NCBI GenBank assembly: GCA_017792445.1 | Contig: CP051232.1 | Coordinates: forward strand, 2,640,001-2,704,000 | Direction: 5' to 3' | Length of the DNA: 64,000 nucleotides | Source of the DNA: Maritimibacter sp. | Lineage (GTDB): Bacteria > Pseudomonadota > Alphaproteobacteria > Rhodobacterales > Rhodobacteraceae | Shown: positions 9,926-17,621 of the stretch, piece after piece | Position numbering within the stretch: position 1 is the stretch's first letter | Layout: every line of letters starts with the position of its first letter | Notes under the pieces: model-generated | Database searches by the model: none | What the model saw: only the letters and a program-made list of their open reading frames with translations | What the model was told of the DNA's origin: nothing | Position numbers and translations under genes: made by a program

Positions 9926-10783
9926 TCAGTTGGTGCAGGGGATCGGCGTCTCGATGTACTGACCGCCGCGGCTGACGCGGATGGTGCAGACTTCGGGCGC
10001 TTCGACCTCGGCGACCTCGGGTGCTTCCTCGACCTCGATGATCTCTTCGATGCCCAGCAGGCGGTTCTGGTCGATCTCCACCTCGTTCTCGACCACCGAA
10101 GTGTCGGTGGCACCCAGCAGCGACAGCGACAGACGGCCGGTGCTTTGGGCCTGCGCCAGCGCGGCGACCTCGATCGGCGAGGCCTCGACCGTGACGGTGC
10201 GGGCGATGGTGGGGGCGGCGCGGTCGCCGTCCGCGGTCTGGTCGACCGCGACAAGCGTGATGCCTGACAGGATCAGTTTGGTCACGTCGCGGTCGCCGCT
10301 GCTGGCGCGGCCCGGAAGCTGGCCGGTCCAATACACGTCGACCCGGTCACCCGGACGCAGGAAGCCCGACACGCCCGAGGCGACGTCGACCTTGATGGCG
10401 AAGGCGCGCATGCCCTTGGTCAGGCGGGTGCTTACACCGGCATCCTGTCCGGGCTCGGTGATCTTGACCACCATCAGCGGCTCGTCCTTTTCGATGGTGC
10501 GCAGCGCGGTGCGCACGATCTCGGGGCCCTTGCTGAACACGGCGTCGACCGAGGGGAACGCACCCTCGGGGATCGAAGAGGCCGGCCATCGGATCACGCG
10601 GATGTCTTCCGCCTTGATCGGTTCGCCGTACTTCAGTTGCTTGTTCGCGACGACCACATCGACCGTCGGCACGATCTGGTCGCGGGCGACACGCTCGCTC
10701 TCCAGGTAATCCTTGGCCATGTATACGGCAAAGCTCGCAAGTCCGAGACCCGCGATCAGTACCAGTCCGAAAATCGCTCTCAT
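9926..10783 (-). CDS. cpaB: Flp pilus assembly protein CpaB/RcpC
   Basis: A 285-residue periplasmic/inner-membrane protein of the CpaB family. Start set at MRAIFGLVLIAGLGLASFAV, a membrane anchor preceded by AAAGGGACCGG; an earlier in-frame start eight codons upstream is less well placed. A SAF domain follows (VVVANKQLKYGEPIKAEDIR), then the RcpC/CpaB domain (MRAFAIKVDVASGVSGFLRP and GDRVDVYWTG). The acidic tail (IIEVEEAPEVAEVEAPEV) ends in a short Cys-containing stretch. It is required for Flp pilus assembly in known systems, probably by stabilising the secretin. Confidence 0.93.
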   Translation of the reverse strand: MRAIFGLVLIAGLGLASFAVYMAKDYLESERVARDQIVPTVDVVVANKQLKYGEPIKAEDIRVIRWPASSIPEGAFPSVDAVFSKGPEIVRTALRTIEKDEPLMVVKITEPGQDAGVSTRLTKGMRAFAIKVDVASGVSGFLRPGDRVDVYWTGQLPGRASSGDRDVTKLILSGITLVAVDQTADGDRAAPTIARTVTVEASPIEVAALAQAQSTGRLSLSLLGATDTSVVENEVEIDQNRLLGIEEIIEVEEAPEVAEVEAPEVCTIRVSRGGQYIETPIPCTN

Positions 10784-10975
10784 TCCGGTCCCTTTCCCAA
10801 AAGGCACTTGCGCACCGCGCCTCGGCGCGGCGGGCGTATCTCTCCCCTATCCGGCAAAGCTTGCTATCGGATTGCGGCGAAAGCATGCAGGGGCGACGGC
10901 GAAGCTGTGATTTCTCCACGCTCCGGTAACAGTCGCGCGAGTTCCGTCGCACTGGTCCGGGCCGCTTCGGGGGGC

Positions 10976-11011
10976 ATAAAGTGCGGGCCGGCGCGGTGCG
11001 GACGCCGGCCC
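10976..11011 (-). terminator. Hairpin after flp1
   Basis: A nine-base perfect stem (GGGCCGGCG/CGCCGGCCC) with a nine-base loop lies 20 bases past the flp1 stop and is followed on the minus strand by GCACTTTATG. It fits an intrinsic terminator with a short T-tract, or an RNA stabiliser that keeps pilin mRNA abundant relative to cpaB. Confidence 0.6.
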
Positions 11012-11031
11012 GGTCGATCCGGTGTCCCGGG

Positions 11032-11226
11032 TCAGTAGGAGGTCTTGATGCCCTGCGACGACAGGTGCGAGCCGATGGTCTCGCCATAGTCGTCGGTGGC
11101 GCCGCCGACGGTCGTCAGCACGGCGATGCCGAGGCCCACGATGGCGGCGGTTAGCACGACCCAGTCGACGGTCACGGCGCCGGCCTCTTCCCGGTCGAAC
11201 CGGCGGATCAGGCTCAGGATCTTCAT
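11032..11226 (-). CDS. flp1: Flp-type type IVb pilin (first copy)
   Basis: A 64-residue prepilin: 16-residue leader MKILSLIRRFDREEAG, then the mature pilin starting AVTVDWVVLTAAIVG, a hydrophobic polymerisation helix and a short hydrophilic tail ending IKTSY. Cleavage is expected after Gly16. The usual Flp Glu5-Tyr6 pair is Asp5-Trp6 here. The ATG chosen gives the canonical leader; the frame is open for 50 more codons upstream, which look non-coding. It is a tandem paralogue of the next gene: 46 of 48 mature residues are identical, but only 8 of 16 leader residues are. Confidence 0.92.
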   Translation of the reverse strand: MKILSLIRRFDREEAGAVTVDWVVLTAAIVGLGIAVLTTVGGATDDYGETIGSHLSSQGIKTSY

Positions 11227-11392
11227 GGTGTCTTGCTCCGAATACTGCTCGATCATTTGTCCCGCCCCTTGGTCGGGCGGCTGCCGGTCAGCATGGCGCG
11301 GCAAATGCGGCGGGATTGGGGCAGGTCGGGAACAATGCGCGCGGGCCGCCGGGCACTTGTGTCCCCGTGGCAACAATGGCGTCAGGCAAGAG

Positions 11393-11420
11393 AAAAGCCG
11401 CGCCCCCGGTGGGACGCGGC
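11393..11420 (-). terminator. Intrinsic terminator between the two flp genes
   Basis: A ten-pair stem (GCCGCGTCCC with GGGGCGCGGC, one G-T pair) and a four-base loop are followed on the minus strand by TTTTCTCTT. It lies 22 bases past the flp2 stop. It should end or attenuate flp2 transcription and so make flp1 either independently transcribed or expressed at a lower level. Confidence 0.75.
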
Positions 11421-11442
11421 CTTGGAAGGTTCGCTCAGACGA

Positions 11443-11637
11443 TTAGTAGGTCGTCTTGATGCCCTGCGACGACAGGTGCGAGCCGATGGTCTGGCCGTAG
11501 TCGTCGGTGGCGCCACCAACGGTGGTCAGAACGGCGATGCCGAGGCCGACGATGGCAGCGGTCAGCACGACCCAGTCGACGGTCACGGCGCCATCTTCGT
11601 CGGCGCGGAAGCGATTGATCAGGTTGAACAGTTTCAT
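11443..11637 (-). CDS. flp2: Flp-type type IVb pilin (second copy, promoter-proximal)
   Basis: A 64-residue prepilin: leader MKLFNLINRFRADEDG, mature part AVTVDWVVLTAAIVG onward, ending IKTTY. The ATG is preceded by the strong ribosome-binding site GGAGAGAG. It is nearly identical to the first copy in the mature region (differences Gln33/Glu33 and Thr47/Ser47) but its leader differs at half its positions. It is the first gene of the tad locus in transcription order, with a long intergenic region carrying an inverted repeat upstream. Likely the major pilin. Confidence 0.93.
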   Translation of the reverse strand: MKLFNLINRFRADEDGAVTVDWVVLTAAIVGLGIAVLTTVGGATDDYGQTIGSHLSSQGIKTTY

Positions 11638-11986
11638 GGTTTTCTCTCTCTCCAAAAGCAAAGACGCTTGTCTCGATTACCGCCACAAGCGTCGGGAAAG
11701 TTCTTAACCCGTTGCCCGTCTTGGCATGCTGTCATTACACGTTTGGATTTGGGCGACACTGTGTCTGGCATCGTACATTTTCGGCCCGGCCTCATGGTAT
11801 TTTAAGGGAAGTTCAAACCAGCAGTTTCCCGCTCAGAACGCCTGTTTCCTTGGCGATATCGGGGGGCAGAATGTCAATTTTGACACATCGGCCGTCCAAT
11901 GCCCCCTGTCCGAGGTGAAGAACTGGCCTTGCTTCATGGCTTTTGCAATGCAGAAGCAGGGCAGTTACGGGGCAAGGCGCACCCCT
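11638..11986. promoter_or_regulatory. Divergent intergenic region between flp2 and the lytic transglycosylase
   Basis: About 350 bases, visibly less GC-rich than the flanking genes, must hold the promoters for the pilin transcript (minus) and for the transglycosylase (plus). No gene was recognised: the plus-strand frame is open through it in phase with the transglycosylase, but its sequence looks non-coding and lacks a signal peptide. A nine-base inverted repeat lies close to flp2. I could not confidently assign -35/-10 boxes. Confidence 0.55.
11663..11693. promoter_or_regulatory. Inverted repeat upstream of flp2
   Basis: Perfect nine-base arms GACGCTTGT and ACAAGCGTC are separated by 13 bases (31 bases overall), 26 bases from the flp2 ATG. 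The centre-to-centre spacing of the arms, 22 bases, is about two helical turns, as expected for a dimeric repressor or activator; it could also form a leader hairpin in flp2 mRNA just before the ribosome-binding site. Confidence 0.55.
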
Positions 11987-12811
11987 ATGATGAAAATCAT
12001 TTCGATACTGGCGATTGCCGGCGCCGCGGCGCTGTCGTCTGCCGGTGCATCCGCGCAAGAGCCGCCTGCCTTCCGGGAATTCACCTTCAAGCGCGTCAAG
12101 CCGCCGTCGGGCGCGGGCCCCCGCATCACGGTCCAGATCGAGCCGCAGCCGGATCTTCCCGCCGCACCAGAGCCCGAGCCAGAGGCCGAGGTCGCCGCAC
12201 CGCCGGTCACCGGCGCGTTCGCGTGGTACTGGGAGAAAGTGCGGCCGGAACTCGAGGCCGCCGGCCCCGGTCGGCTGGAGACGGCGTTGAACGAGCTGGT
12301 GAACGGCCCCGGCGTGCCGACGCCGCGGCTGGCTTCGATGCAGAAGATTGCCGACCTCTACGGGCGCGAGATCCTTGCCGCCACCATCGGCACCAAGGTC
12401 TCGCCCGCGCTGGTGCTGGCGGTGATCGGGATCGAAAGCTCGGGACGGGTGGATGCCATCAGCGGCAAGGGGGCGACGGGGCTGATGCAGCTGATGCCCG
12501 CCACCGCAGAGCGCTTCGGCACCACCGACATCACCGACCCGGCCGACAACATCAAGGGCGGTGTGGCCTATCTTGACTGGTTGATGGGCGAGTTCGGCGA
12601 GGACCCGCTGTTGGTGCTGGCCGGATACAACGCGGGCGAGGGGGCCGTGTGGAAACACGGCGGCGTCCCGCCCTATGACGAGACGCGGGCCTATGTGCCG
12701 AAGGTGCTTGCTGCATGGACGGTGGCGCGGGGGCTGTGCCAGTCGCCGCCGATGTTCGTCAGCGACCCCTGCGCGTTGCGGATCGTGGACAGGATGGCTG
12801 CGGATGAGTGA
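11987..12811 (+). CDS. Lytic transglycosylase (SLT family), periplasmic
   Basis: Cleaves the glycan strand of peptidoglycan. Start set at MMKIISILAIAGAAALSSAG, a signal peptide ending near ASAQ; the adjacent ATG three bases on is equivalent. After a Pro/Glu-rich linker (PAAPEPEPEAEVAAPP), the SLT domain shows catalytic Glu150 in VIGIESSGRVD, then GATGLMQLMPATA, NIKGGVAYLDWLM and LAGYNAGEGAV, all hallmark motifs. The length is 275 residues. The gene overlaps the HAD-UbiA gene by eight bases, so the two are co-translated. It could clear peptidoglycan for the neighbouring pilus machine, but that is only suggested by position. Confidence 0.92.
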   Translation: MMKIISILAIAGAAALSSAGASAQEPPAFREFTFKRVKPPSGAGPRITVQIEPQPDLPAAPEPEPEAEVAAPPVTGAFAWYWEKVRPELEAAGPGRLETALNELVNGPGVPTPRLASMQKIADLYGREILAATIGTKVSPALVLAVIGIESSGRVDAISGKGATGLMQLMPATAERFGTTDITDPADNIKGGVAYLDWLMGEFGEDPLLVLAGYNAGEGAVWKHGGVPPYDETRAYVPKVLAAWTVARGLCQSPPMFVSDPCALRIVDRMAADE

Positions 12812-14237
12812 AGGAAGGCCGCTGGTGCTGGACGTGGATGGCACGTTCCTGCGCACGGATATGCTGTATGAATGCTTCTGGGGCGGGCTGGGCCGCGACC
12901 CCATCCAGACGATCCGCACCGCCGCGGCGCATTTCAACGACCGCTCGGTGCTGAAGCGGCGGATGGCCGAGATCGCCACGCTGCGCACCGACCTGCTGCC
13001 GGTGAACGAGGGTGTCCGCCAGCTTGCCCTGCAGGCGCAGGCCGAGGGGCGCGAGGTGGTGCTGGCCTCGGCGTCCGACAGCGCGCTGGTGCAGGCCGTT
13101 GCCCGCGAATTCGGCCTTTCGCCCCGCGTCTTCGCATCAGAGCCGGGCCACAATCTGAAAGGCGCGGCCAAGGCCGACGCGCTGGTCGAGGCCTACGGCG
13201 AGGGCGGCTTCGACTATGCCGGGAACGAGACGGTCGACAAGGCGATCTGGGACCGCGCGCATGGCGCGGTGATCGTCGGCGACCACCCCGAGATCGCCGC
13301 CGAGCTGGAAGCCAAGGGCAAGCCCGTCACCGTGATCGAGGACGGCTGGACCGCGCGCGGTCTGCTGAAGGCGCTGCGTCCGCACCAGTGGGTAAAGAAC
13401 ATCCTGCTGATGGTGCCGATGATCGCGTCGCACTATTTCGACTGGTCGACGCTGTTCACGGTGCTGATGGGGATGGTCGCCTTCTCCTTCGCGGCGTCCT
13501 CGATCTATATCGTGAACGATCTACTCGACCTCGAGGCCGACCGTCTGCACGCGACCAAGCACAAGCGTCCCTTCGCCAGCGGGCGGGTGCCGATCAGCGT
13601 TGGCATGGCGACGTGGGCGGTGCTGACCGTGCTGGCGGTGGGCATCGGGCTGGCGATCAGTCCGGGCTTTCTTGGCGTCGTGGTGCTGTATATGCTGCTG
13701 TCGCTCAGCTATTCGCTGAAGCTCAAGCGGCTGCGTTGGGTGGATATCGCCACGCTGGCGGGGCTTTACACCCTGCGCGTCGTGGCTGGCGCGCTTGCGG
13801 TGGACGTCTACGTGTCCGGCTATCTCTTGGTGTTCATCTTCCCGACCTTCGTGACGCTGGGCTGCGTGAAACGGCTGACCGAGGTGACGCTGGCCACCAA
13901 CGACGAGCGCCTGCCGGGGCGGGGCTATGGCCGCCCGGATCGGGGCGATCTTTTGAACGTTGCGTGGCTGGGCACCTTCGGGTCGCTGCTGACCTTCTTC
14001 CTGTACAGCTTCACCGAGCAGGCGCACGAACTTTACCCGACGCGGTGGCTGTTGTGGGTCGCGATGGTGCCGTTGTTCCTGTGGCTGTGGCGCATGGTGC
14101 GGCTAGGCTATCAGGGCAAGCAGGATTACGACCCCATCGTCTTCGCGGTACGCGACAAGCACGGGCTGGGGCTGATCTTCATCATGCTGGCGGTCATGTT
14201 CTACGCCGCCGGGCTGTGGCAGGTCTGGTTCGGCTGA
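12804..14237 (+). CDS. Fusion of HAD phosphatase and UbiA-family prenyltransferase
   Basis: A 477-residue protein. Residues 1-180 are a HAD hydrolase (VLDVDGTFLRTD with DxD at 10/12; VVLASASDS; VIVGDHPE, the later acidic motif). Residues 185-477 are a UbiA membrane transferase with LRPHQWVKN at about 191-199, the first Asp-rich motif NDLLDLEADRLHATKHKRP at about 238-256 and about eight membrane helices. LRPHQWVKN is characteristic of decaprenyl-phosphate phosphoribosyltransferases (mycobacterial Rv3806c-like). The inference is that the UbiA half makes polyprenyl-phospho-phosphoribose and the HAD half removes the phosphate. It starts inside the transglycosylase gene. Confidence 0.85.
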   Translation: MSEGRPLVLDVDGTFLRTDMLYECFWGGLGRDPIQTIRTAAAHFNDRSVLKRRMAEIATLRTDLLPVNEGVRQLALQAQAEGREVVLASASDSALVQAVAREFGLSPRVFASEPGHNLKGAAKADALVEAYGEGGFDYAGNETVDKAIWDRAHGAVIVGDHPEIAAELEAKGKPVTVIEDGWTARGLLKALRPHQWVKNILLMVPMIASHYFDWSTLFTVLMGMVAFSFAASSIYIVNDLLDLEADRLHATKHKRPFASGRVPISVGMATWAVLTVLAVGIGLAISPGFLGVVVLYMLLSLSYSLKLKRLRWVDIATLAGLYTLRVVAGALAVDVYVSGYLLVFIFPTFVTLGCVKRLTEVTLATNDERLPGRGYGRPDRGDLLNVAWLGTFGSLLTFFLYSFTEQAHELYPTRWLLWVAMVPLFLWLWRMVRLGYQGKQDYDPIVFAVRDKHGLGLIFIMLAVMFYAAGLWQVWFG

Positions 14238-14243
14238 TCGGCC

Positions 14244-14759
14244 TCAGACCTCGGGAAACAGCCCCTCGGGCGGGTCGGCCACGATACGGCCTGTGGTCAG
14301 GTCGACCGTGGGGACCGCCTGCATCGTGAACGGCAGCAGCACGGGTTCCGCGATGCCGGGGCCCGTGACCTCCAAAAGGTCGGTCGCGCCGTGGTTCAGC
14401 ACCGCCTTCACGTGTCCCAGCAATGCACCGCCGGTGTCGCGGACCTCCAGCCCGATCAGGTCGGCGTGATAGTATTCATCGTCCGGCAGGACGGGCAGGG
14501 CATCGCGGTCGGCGTACAGCCGCACGCCCTTCAGCGTGTCCGCCTGTTCCTTGGTCTCGATGCCAGAGACGCGGGCGGCGAAGCCCGTCTTGATCGCCTG
14601 CGTGATGTGCAGGGTAAAGCTGCGGTCTCCCGCCTCGGTCCACAACGGGCCATAGTCGGCGATGGCCTCCGGCTCGGCGCAGAAGCTTTTCAGCCGCACT
14701 TCGCCACGGACACCGAAAGAGCCCGACAGGGCGCCGACGCAGATGCGGGAGTCGGTCAT
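14244..14759 (-). CDS. rimM: Ribosome maturation factor RimM
   Basis: Assists 30S assembly by binding S19 and the 16S 3' domain. The 171-residue protein has the N-terminal RimM domain ([20 protein letters not shown]) and the C-terminal PRC barrel ([19 protein letters not shown] and LLHV-type strands, ending in [17 protein letters not shown]). Its ATG overlaps the stop of the EVE gene by four bases. It is last in its cluster, ending six bases from the convergent HAD-UbiA gene; trmD and rplS, which often follow rimM, are not here. Confidence 0.96.
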   Translation of the reverse strand: MTDSRICVGALSGSFGVRGEVRLKSFCAEPEAIADYGPLWTEAGDRSFTLHITQAIKTGFAARVSGIETKEQADTLKGVRLYADRDALPVLPDDEYYHADLIGLEVRDTGGALLGHVKAVLNHGATDLLEVTGPGIAEPVLLPFTMQAVPTVDLTTGRIVADPPEGLFPEV

Positions 14760-15175
14760 GGCTGCACCTCCAGCGCGGTGGCGATCGTGCGGTAGTCCGC
14801 TTCGGAAATCTCGAACTTCCCGCGCCGGAAGGCCATGCCCCAGTAACGCGGGTCTTTGACGAAGCTCAGGTCCTCGAGCATTGGGCGCACCGGAGCGGGC
14901 GTCACGTCGTCATAGGACGCATCGCGGCACCAGCCTTCGCCCATCGGAAACTCGCGGATGTAGGGGGCGTCGCCGGTGACCACGGCATGGGCCACGAAGG
15001 CCTGCACGGGGTCACCGTCGAAGTCTTCCCGGGGCGCGTACAGCACGACCCGGTCACCCGGCGAAAGATCCTTCACCGGCGCTTCACGCCCGTGGCTGAA
15101 CGCGACGATACCCGCCTCGCGGGCATAGCCGGCCTGCCGGGCGTGGACCACGCCGATGAAGGAACGGACCGCCAA
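14756..15175 (-). CDS. EVE-domain protein (UPF0310-like)
   Basis: A 139-residue protein matching the EVE domain throughout: [16 protein letters not shown], a [20 protein letters not shown] core and the C-terminal [22 protein letters not shown] domains share the PUA-like fold and bind modified bases in DNA or RNA. The likely start is TTG just 15 bases after the rpsP stop; no good ribosome-binding site is visible, so translation may depend on coupling from rpsP. It lies between the ribosomal protein S16 gene and rimM, which suggests an RNA-related role, but this is inference. Confidence 0.85.
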   Translation of the reverse strand: MAVRSFIGVVHARQAGYAREAGIVAFSHGREAPVKDLSPGDRVVLYAPREDFDGDPVQAFVAHAVVTGDAPYIREFPMGEGWCRDASYDDVTPAPVRPMLEDLSFVKDPRYWGMAFRRGKFEISEADYRTIATALEVQP

Positions 15176-15190
15176 GTCAGGTGGCGCGGA

Positions 15191-15598
15191 TTACTCCGCG
15201 CCTTCCTCTGCGGGCTCTTCGGCCGGCTCTTCCGCCGGAGCGGCAGCGGCTTCGGCCGCGGCAGCAGCCTTGGCGGCTTTCTCTTCAGCGCGCTCTTCGG
15301 CTTTCTTGCCCGGCTTCGCCTTGTTCGGGTTGCTGCGCTCTTTCTTGGTCAGAACGCCGGCAGCTTCCAGCATGCGCTGGATGCGGTCGGTCGGCTGCGC
15401 GCCCTGGTCCAGCCAGTACTGCACGCGCTCCATGTTCATCTTGACGCGGTCTTCCGAGTCTTTCGCCAGCAGCGGGTTGTAGGTGCCCAGCTTCTCGATG
15501 AAGCGGCCGTCGCGCGGCATGCGCGAGTCGGTGGCCACGATCGAGTAGTGGGGGCGCTTCTTGGAGCCGCCGCGGGCCAGTCGGATCTTCATTGCCAT
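15191..15598 (-). CDS. rpsP: 30S ribosomal protein S16
   Basis: The S16 core is unmistakable ([54 protein letters not shown]). At 135 residues it is far longer than the E. coli protein (82). The extra C-terminal part is a basic patch ([15 protein letters not shown]) followed by an Ala/Glu/Pro-rich tail with tandem AEEP units, a form usual in alphaproteobacteria. AAAGGAG precedes the first ATG with good spacing; the second ATG two codons on is the alternative. Confidence 0.97.
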   Translation of the reverse strand: MAMKIRLARGGSKKRPHYSIVATDSRMPRDGRFIEKLGTYNPLLAKDSEDRVKMNMERVQYWLDQGAQPTDRIQRMLEAAGVLTKKERSNPNKAKPGKKAEERAEEKAAKAAAAAEAAAAPAEEPAEEPAEEGAE

Positions 15599-15644
15599 TG
15601 TTGTTCTCCTTTGAATGGCGGTCGTTTGGCGCGAGTGTGCGCCG

Positions 15645-15941
15645 TCAGGATTGGTGTTTCTTGTGATGACGGATCACTTCCTCGATCACGAAGGCCAAAA
15701 AGGCCTTCGCGAAATCGGGGTCGAGACCCGCCGCCTTGGACAGCGATTCCAGCCGCGCGATCTGGATTTCCTCGCGGGCTGGGTCGCTGGGGGGCAGGTC
15801 GTGGGTGGCCTTCAGGACCCCCACTTCCTGCGTATGCTTGAACCGTTCGGCCAGCGTGTAGACGAGGATCGCGTCCAGACGGTCGATGCTGGCGCGGTGG
15901 TCGGCCAAGATCTCTGCGGCGCGGGCGGCGTCTGTGGTCAT
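15645..15941 (-). CDS. Chorismate mutase (AroQ class)
   Basis: Converts chorismate to prephenate for Phe/Tyr synthesis. The 98-residue all-helical protein has the AroQ pattern: [19 protein letters not shown] (helix 1), [15 protein letters not shown], then a long C-terminal helix [18 protein letters not shown]. It is a free-standing monofunctional type. The start overlaps the stop of the preceding GNAT gene (ATGA), and about 45 bases precede rpsP, so it is part of the ffh-rpsP cluster, an arrangement I recall from Rhodobacteraceae. Confidence 0.93.
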   Translation of the reverse strand: MTTDAARAAEILADHRASIDRLDAILVYTLAERFKHTQEVGVLKATHDLPPSDPAREEIQIARLESLSKAAGLDPDFAKAFLAFVIEEVIRHHKKHQS

Positions 15942-16522
15942 GCGGTGGCTCCGGTCAGGTCGTAACGATAGACGTTGGTGTCGTTGCGGTCGGGCTCGGG
16001 CAGCAGGTCCTCTGCCGCCGCATCGCGCGCGCCGCCAAGACGCAGCGCCAGCGAGATCGAGCGGGCATTGTCGCGGGCGACGTAGCTGACCAGCGTGGTC
16101 ATCCCCAGCGTCTCGCGGGCGTGGGTCATCACGGCACGGGCGGCTTCATAGGCGAAACCATGGCCTTCCGAGGCGGCGTCGAACATGAAGCCCAGCTCGG
16201 GTTCCATGTCGCCCGGCTCGAAGCCGATCTGCGCGAAACCGATGGCGCGGCCGCCGTTGCAGACCGTCCAGCACCCGGTGCCGCGCAGGTACCATGTGCC
16301 GGTCATCTGCATGAACTCGGACCACGCGGCTTCGCGCGACATCGGGCCGCCCATTCCGGCGGCGCGTTCCGAGCAGGCGATCTCGGCGAACAGGTCGAAG
16401 TCGTCGATCCGAGGCGCGCGCAGCAGCAGGCGGTCGGTGCCCAGAACCGGGACCATCGACTGCATCCGGTCGGCCAGACCGGCGGCGGGGCCCATCGGGG
16501 AGAATTCGTGCGGATGGATCAT
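15938..16522 (-). CDS. GNAT acetyltransferase (third of three in tandem)
   Basis: A 194-residue RimJ/RimL-type GNAT: VLGTDRLLLRAPRIDDFDLF at the N-terminus, GFMFDAASEGHGFAYEAARA as the acetyl-CoA-binding segment and YVARDNARSISLALRLGGAR near the C-terminus. The start shown overlaps the stop of the preceding GNAT by four bases; an internal ATG before VPVLGTDRLLL would also be possible. It is paralogous to the two upstream genes. RimJ/RimL members acetylate N-termini of ribosomal proteins S5, S18 and L12, and location beside rpsP and rimM makes a ribosome-related target conceivable but unproven. Confidence 0.85.
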   Translation of the reverse strand: MIHPHEFSPMGPAAGLADRMQSMVPVLGTDRLLLRAPRIDDFDLFAEIACSERAAGMGGPMSREAAWSEFMQMTGTWYLRGTGCWTVCNGGRAIGFAQIGFEPGDMEPELGFMFDAASEGHGFAYEAARAVMTHARETLGMTTLVSYVARDNARSISLALRLGGARDAAAEDLLPEPDRNDTNVYRYDLTGATA

Positions 16523-17088
16523 GCGTAGGCCTCCATTCCGCCCGAGGCGTCGGTGCCGTCGGGGCGGGCGTGGCGATAAACAAGAAGGTCGGTATACCCG
16601 TCGGGTTGCGCGGCCGTCGCGTCGACCGCCGCGCCCATGCGCTGCGCCAGCGCGATGGACCGGGCGTTGTCGGCGTCGATGTAGCTGACGCAGGTGTCCC
16701 AGCCGAGCACGTCGAAGGCGTGGCCGATCACGGCGCGCGCCGCCTCGGCGGCATAACCCTTGCCCTCGGCTTCCGGGGCCCAGATCGACCAGCTGATTTC
16801 GCGCTCGGGCCAGCCGTCCGGATACCACGGGCCGACGCCGCCGACGGTCTTGCCGGTGTCGCGTTCGACGATGGCGAAGATGCCGAAGCCATGGATCGCC
16901 CAGTGACCGATCAGCGACGCAAAGGCGCGCCACGCCTTGCCACGCGGGAAATCCGCGCCGCCGCCGACGAAATGCCCGCGCTCGGACATCAGGAAGGACA
17001 CGAACACGTCGCGGTCCGACGCCTGCACGGCGCGCAGCGTCAGGCGCTCGGTCTCAAGCACGGGGGTTCCGGTCAGCTGAACGGTCAT
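16519..17088 (-). CDS. GNAT acetyltransferase (second of three in tandem)
   Basis: A 189-residue RimJ/RimL-type GNAT. Key segments are LETERLTLRAVQASDRDVFV at the N-terminus, SIWAPEAEGKGYAAEAARAV around the acetyl-CoA loop (AEGKGYAAEA) and SYIDADNARSIALAQRMGA. It overlaps the flanking GNAT genes by four bases on both sides (ATGA). The substrate is unknown. Divergence from its neighbours is considerable outside the core motifs, so the three probably have separate targets rather than being a recent amplification. Confidence 0.85.
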   Translation of the reverse strand: MTVQLTGTPVLETERLTLRAVQASDRDVFVSFLMSERGHFVGGGADFPRGKAWRAFASLIGHWAIHGFGIFAIVERDTGKTVGGVGPWYPDGWPEREISWSIWAPEAEGKGYAAEAARAVIGHAFDVLGWDTCVSYIDADNARSIALAQRMGAAVDATAAQPDGYTDLLVYRHARPDGTDASGGMEAYA

Positions 17089-17621
17089 GCCGGCAACTCG
17101 CTTGGATGACGCCAGATCTCGACGGCCTTGCCACTATCGGGGTCGCCGAAGGGTTTGCCGGTGTTCTTCGCGCCAAGGCGGTCCGCCAGCTTCGCCGAGC
17201 GGACGTTCGACGGCGCGATCAGGCTGATCGCCGTGGTCCAGCCCAGCGTCTCGTAGGCCCAGCGGCGCACGGCGGCGACCGCCTCGTAGGCGACGCCCCG
17301 GCCCTCGGCACTGGCAAACACCGACCACGCGAGTTCCGGCTCGGGCCAGCCCTCGGGATAGTAGGGGCCGACGATGCCCAGCGGTTCGTCCGTGTGGCGG
17401 TCGGCGACAAGGAACCGGCCGAAGCCGCGCATCTGCCAGTGACCGACGATCTCGGACAACTGGCTGAACGCGGTATTGCGCGAGAACGGGCCGCCAAGGA
17501 AGGCGGTGCGCTCGGCATCGCCACGGAAGGCCGCATATGCCTCGAAATCCTCCCAGCGCGGGGCGCGGAGGGTCAGGCGCTCGGTTTCGAGCGTGGGGAT
17601 ATGCAGCGTGGTGCCGGTCAT
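17085..17621 (-). CDS. GNAT acetyltransferase (first of three in tandem)
   Basis: A 178-residue RimJ/RimL-type GNAT with LETERLTLRAPRWEDFEAYA, then AWSVFASAEGRGVAYEAVAA as the cofactor loop and SLIAPSNVRSAKLADRLGAK near the end. Its ATG overlaps the stop of ffh by four bases, so it is translationally coupled to the signal-recognition-particle gene. Substrate unknown. A nucleotide-level comparison with the next two genes would date the duplications. Confidence 0.85.
   Translation of the reverse strand: MTGTTLHIPTLETERLTLRAPRWEDFEAYAAFRGDAERTAFLGGPFSRNTAFSQLSEIVGHWQMRGFGRFLVADRHTDEPLGIVGPYYPEGWPEPELAWSVFASAEGRGVAYEAVAAVRRWAYETLGWTTAISLIAPSNVRSAKLADRLGAKNTGKPFGDPDSGKAVEIWRHPSELPA

Noticed and set aside
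11726-11986. N-terminal extension of the lytic transglycosylase by 87 codons
   Set aside because: The internal ATG pair at 11987/11990 begins a proper signal peptide; the extension would bury it and has non-coding composition.
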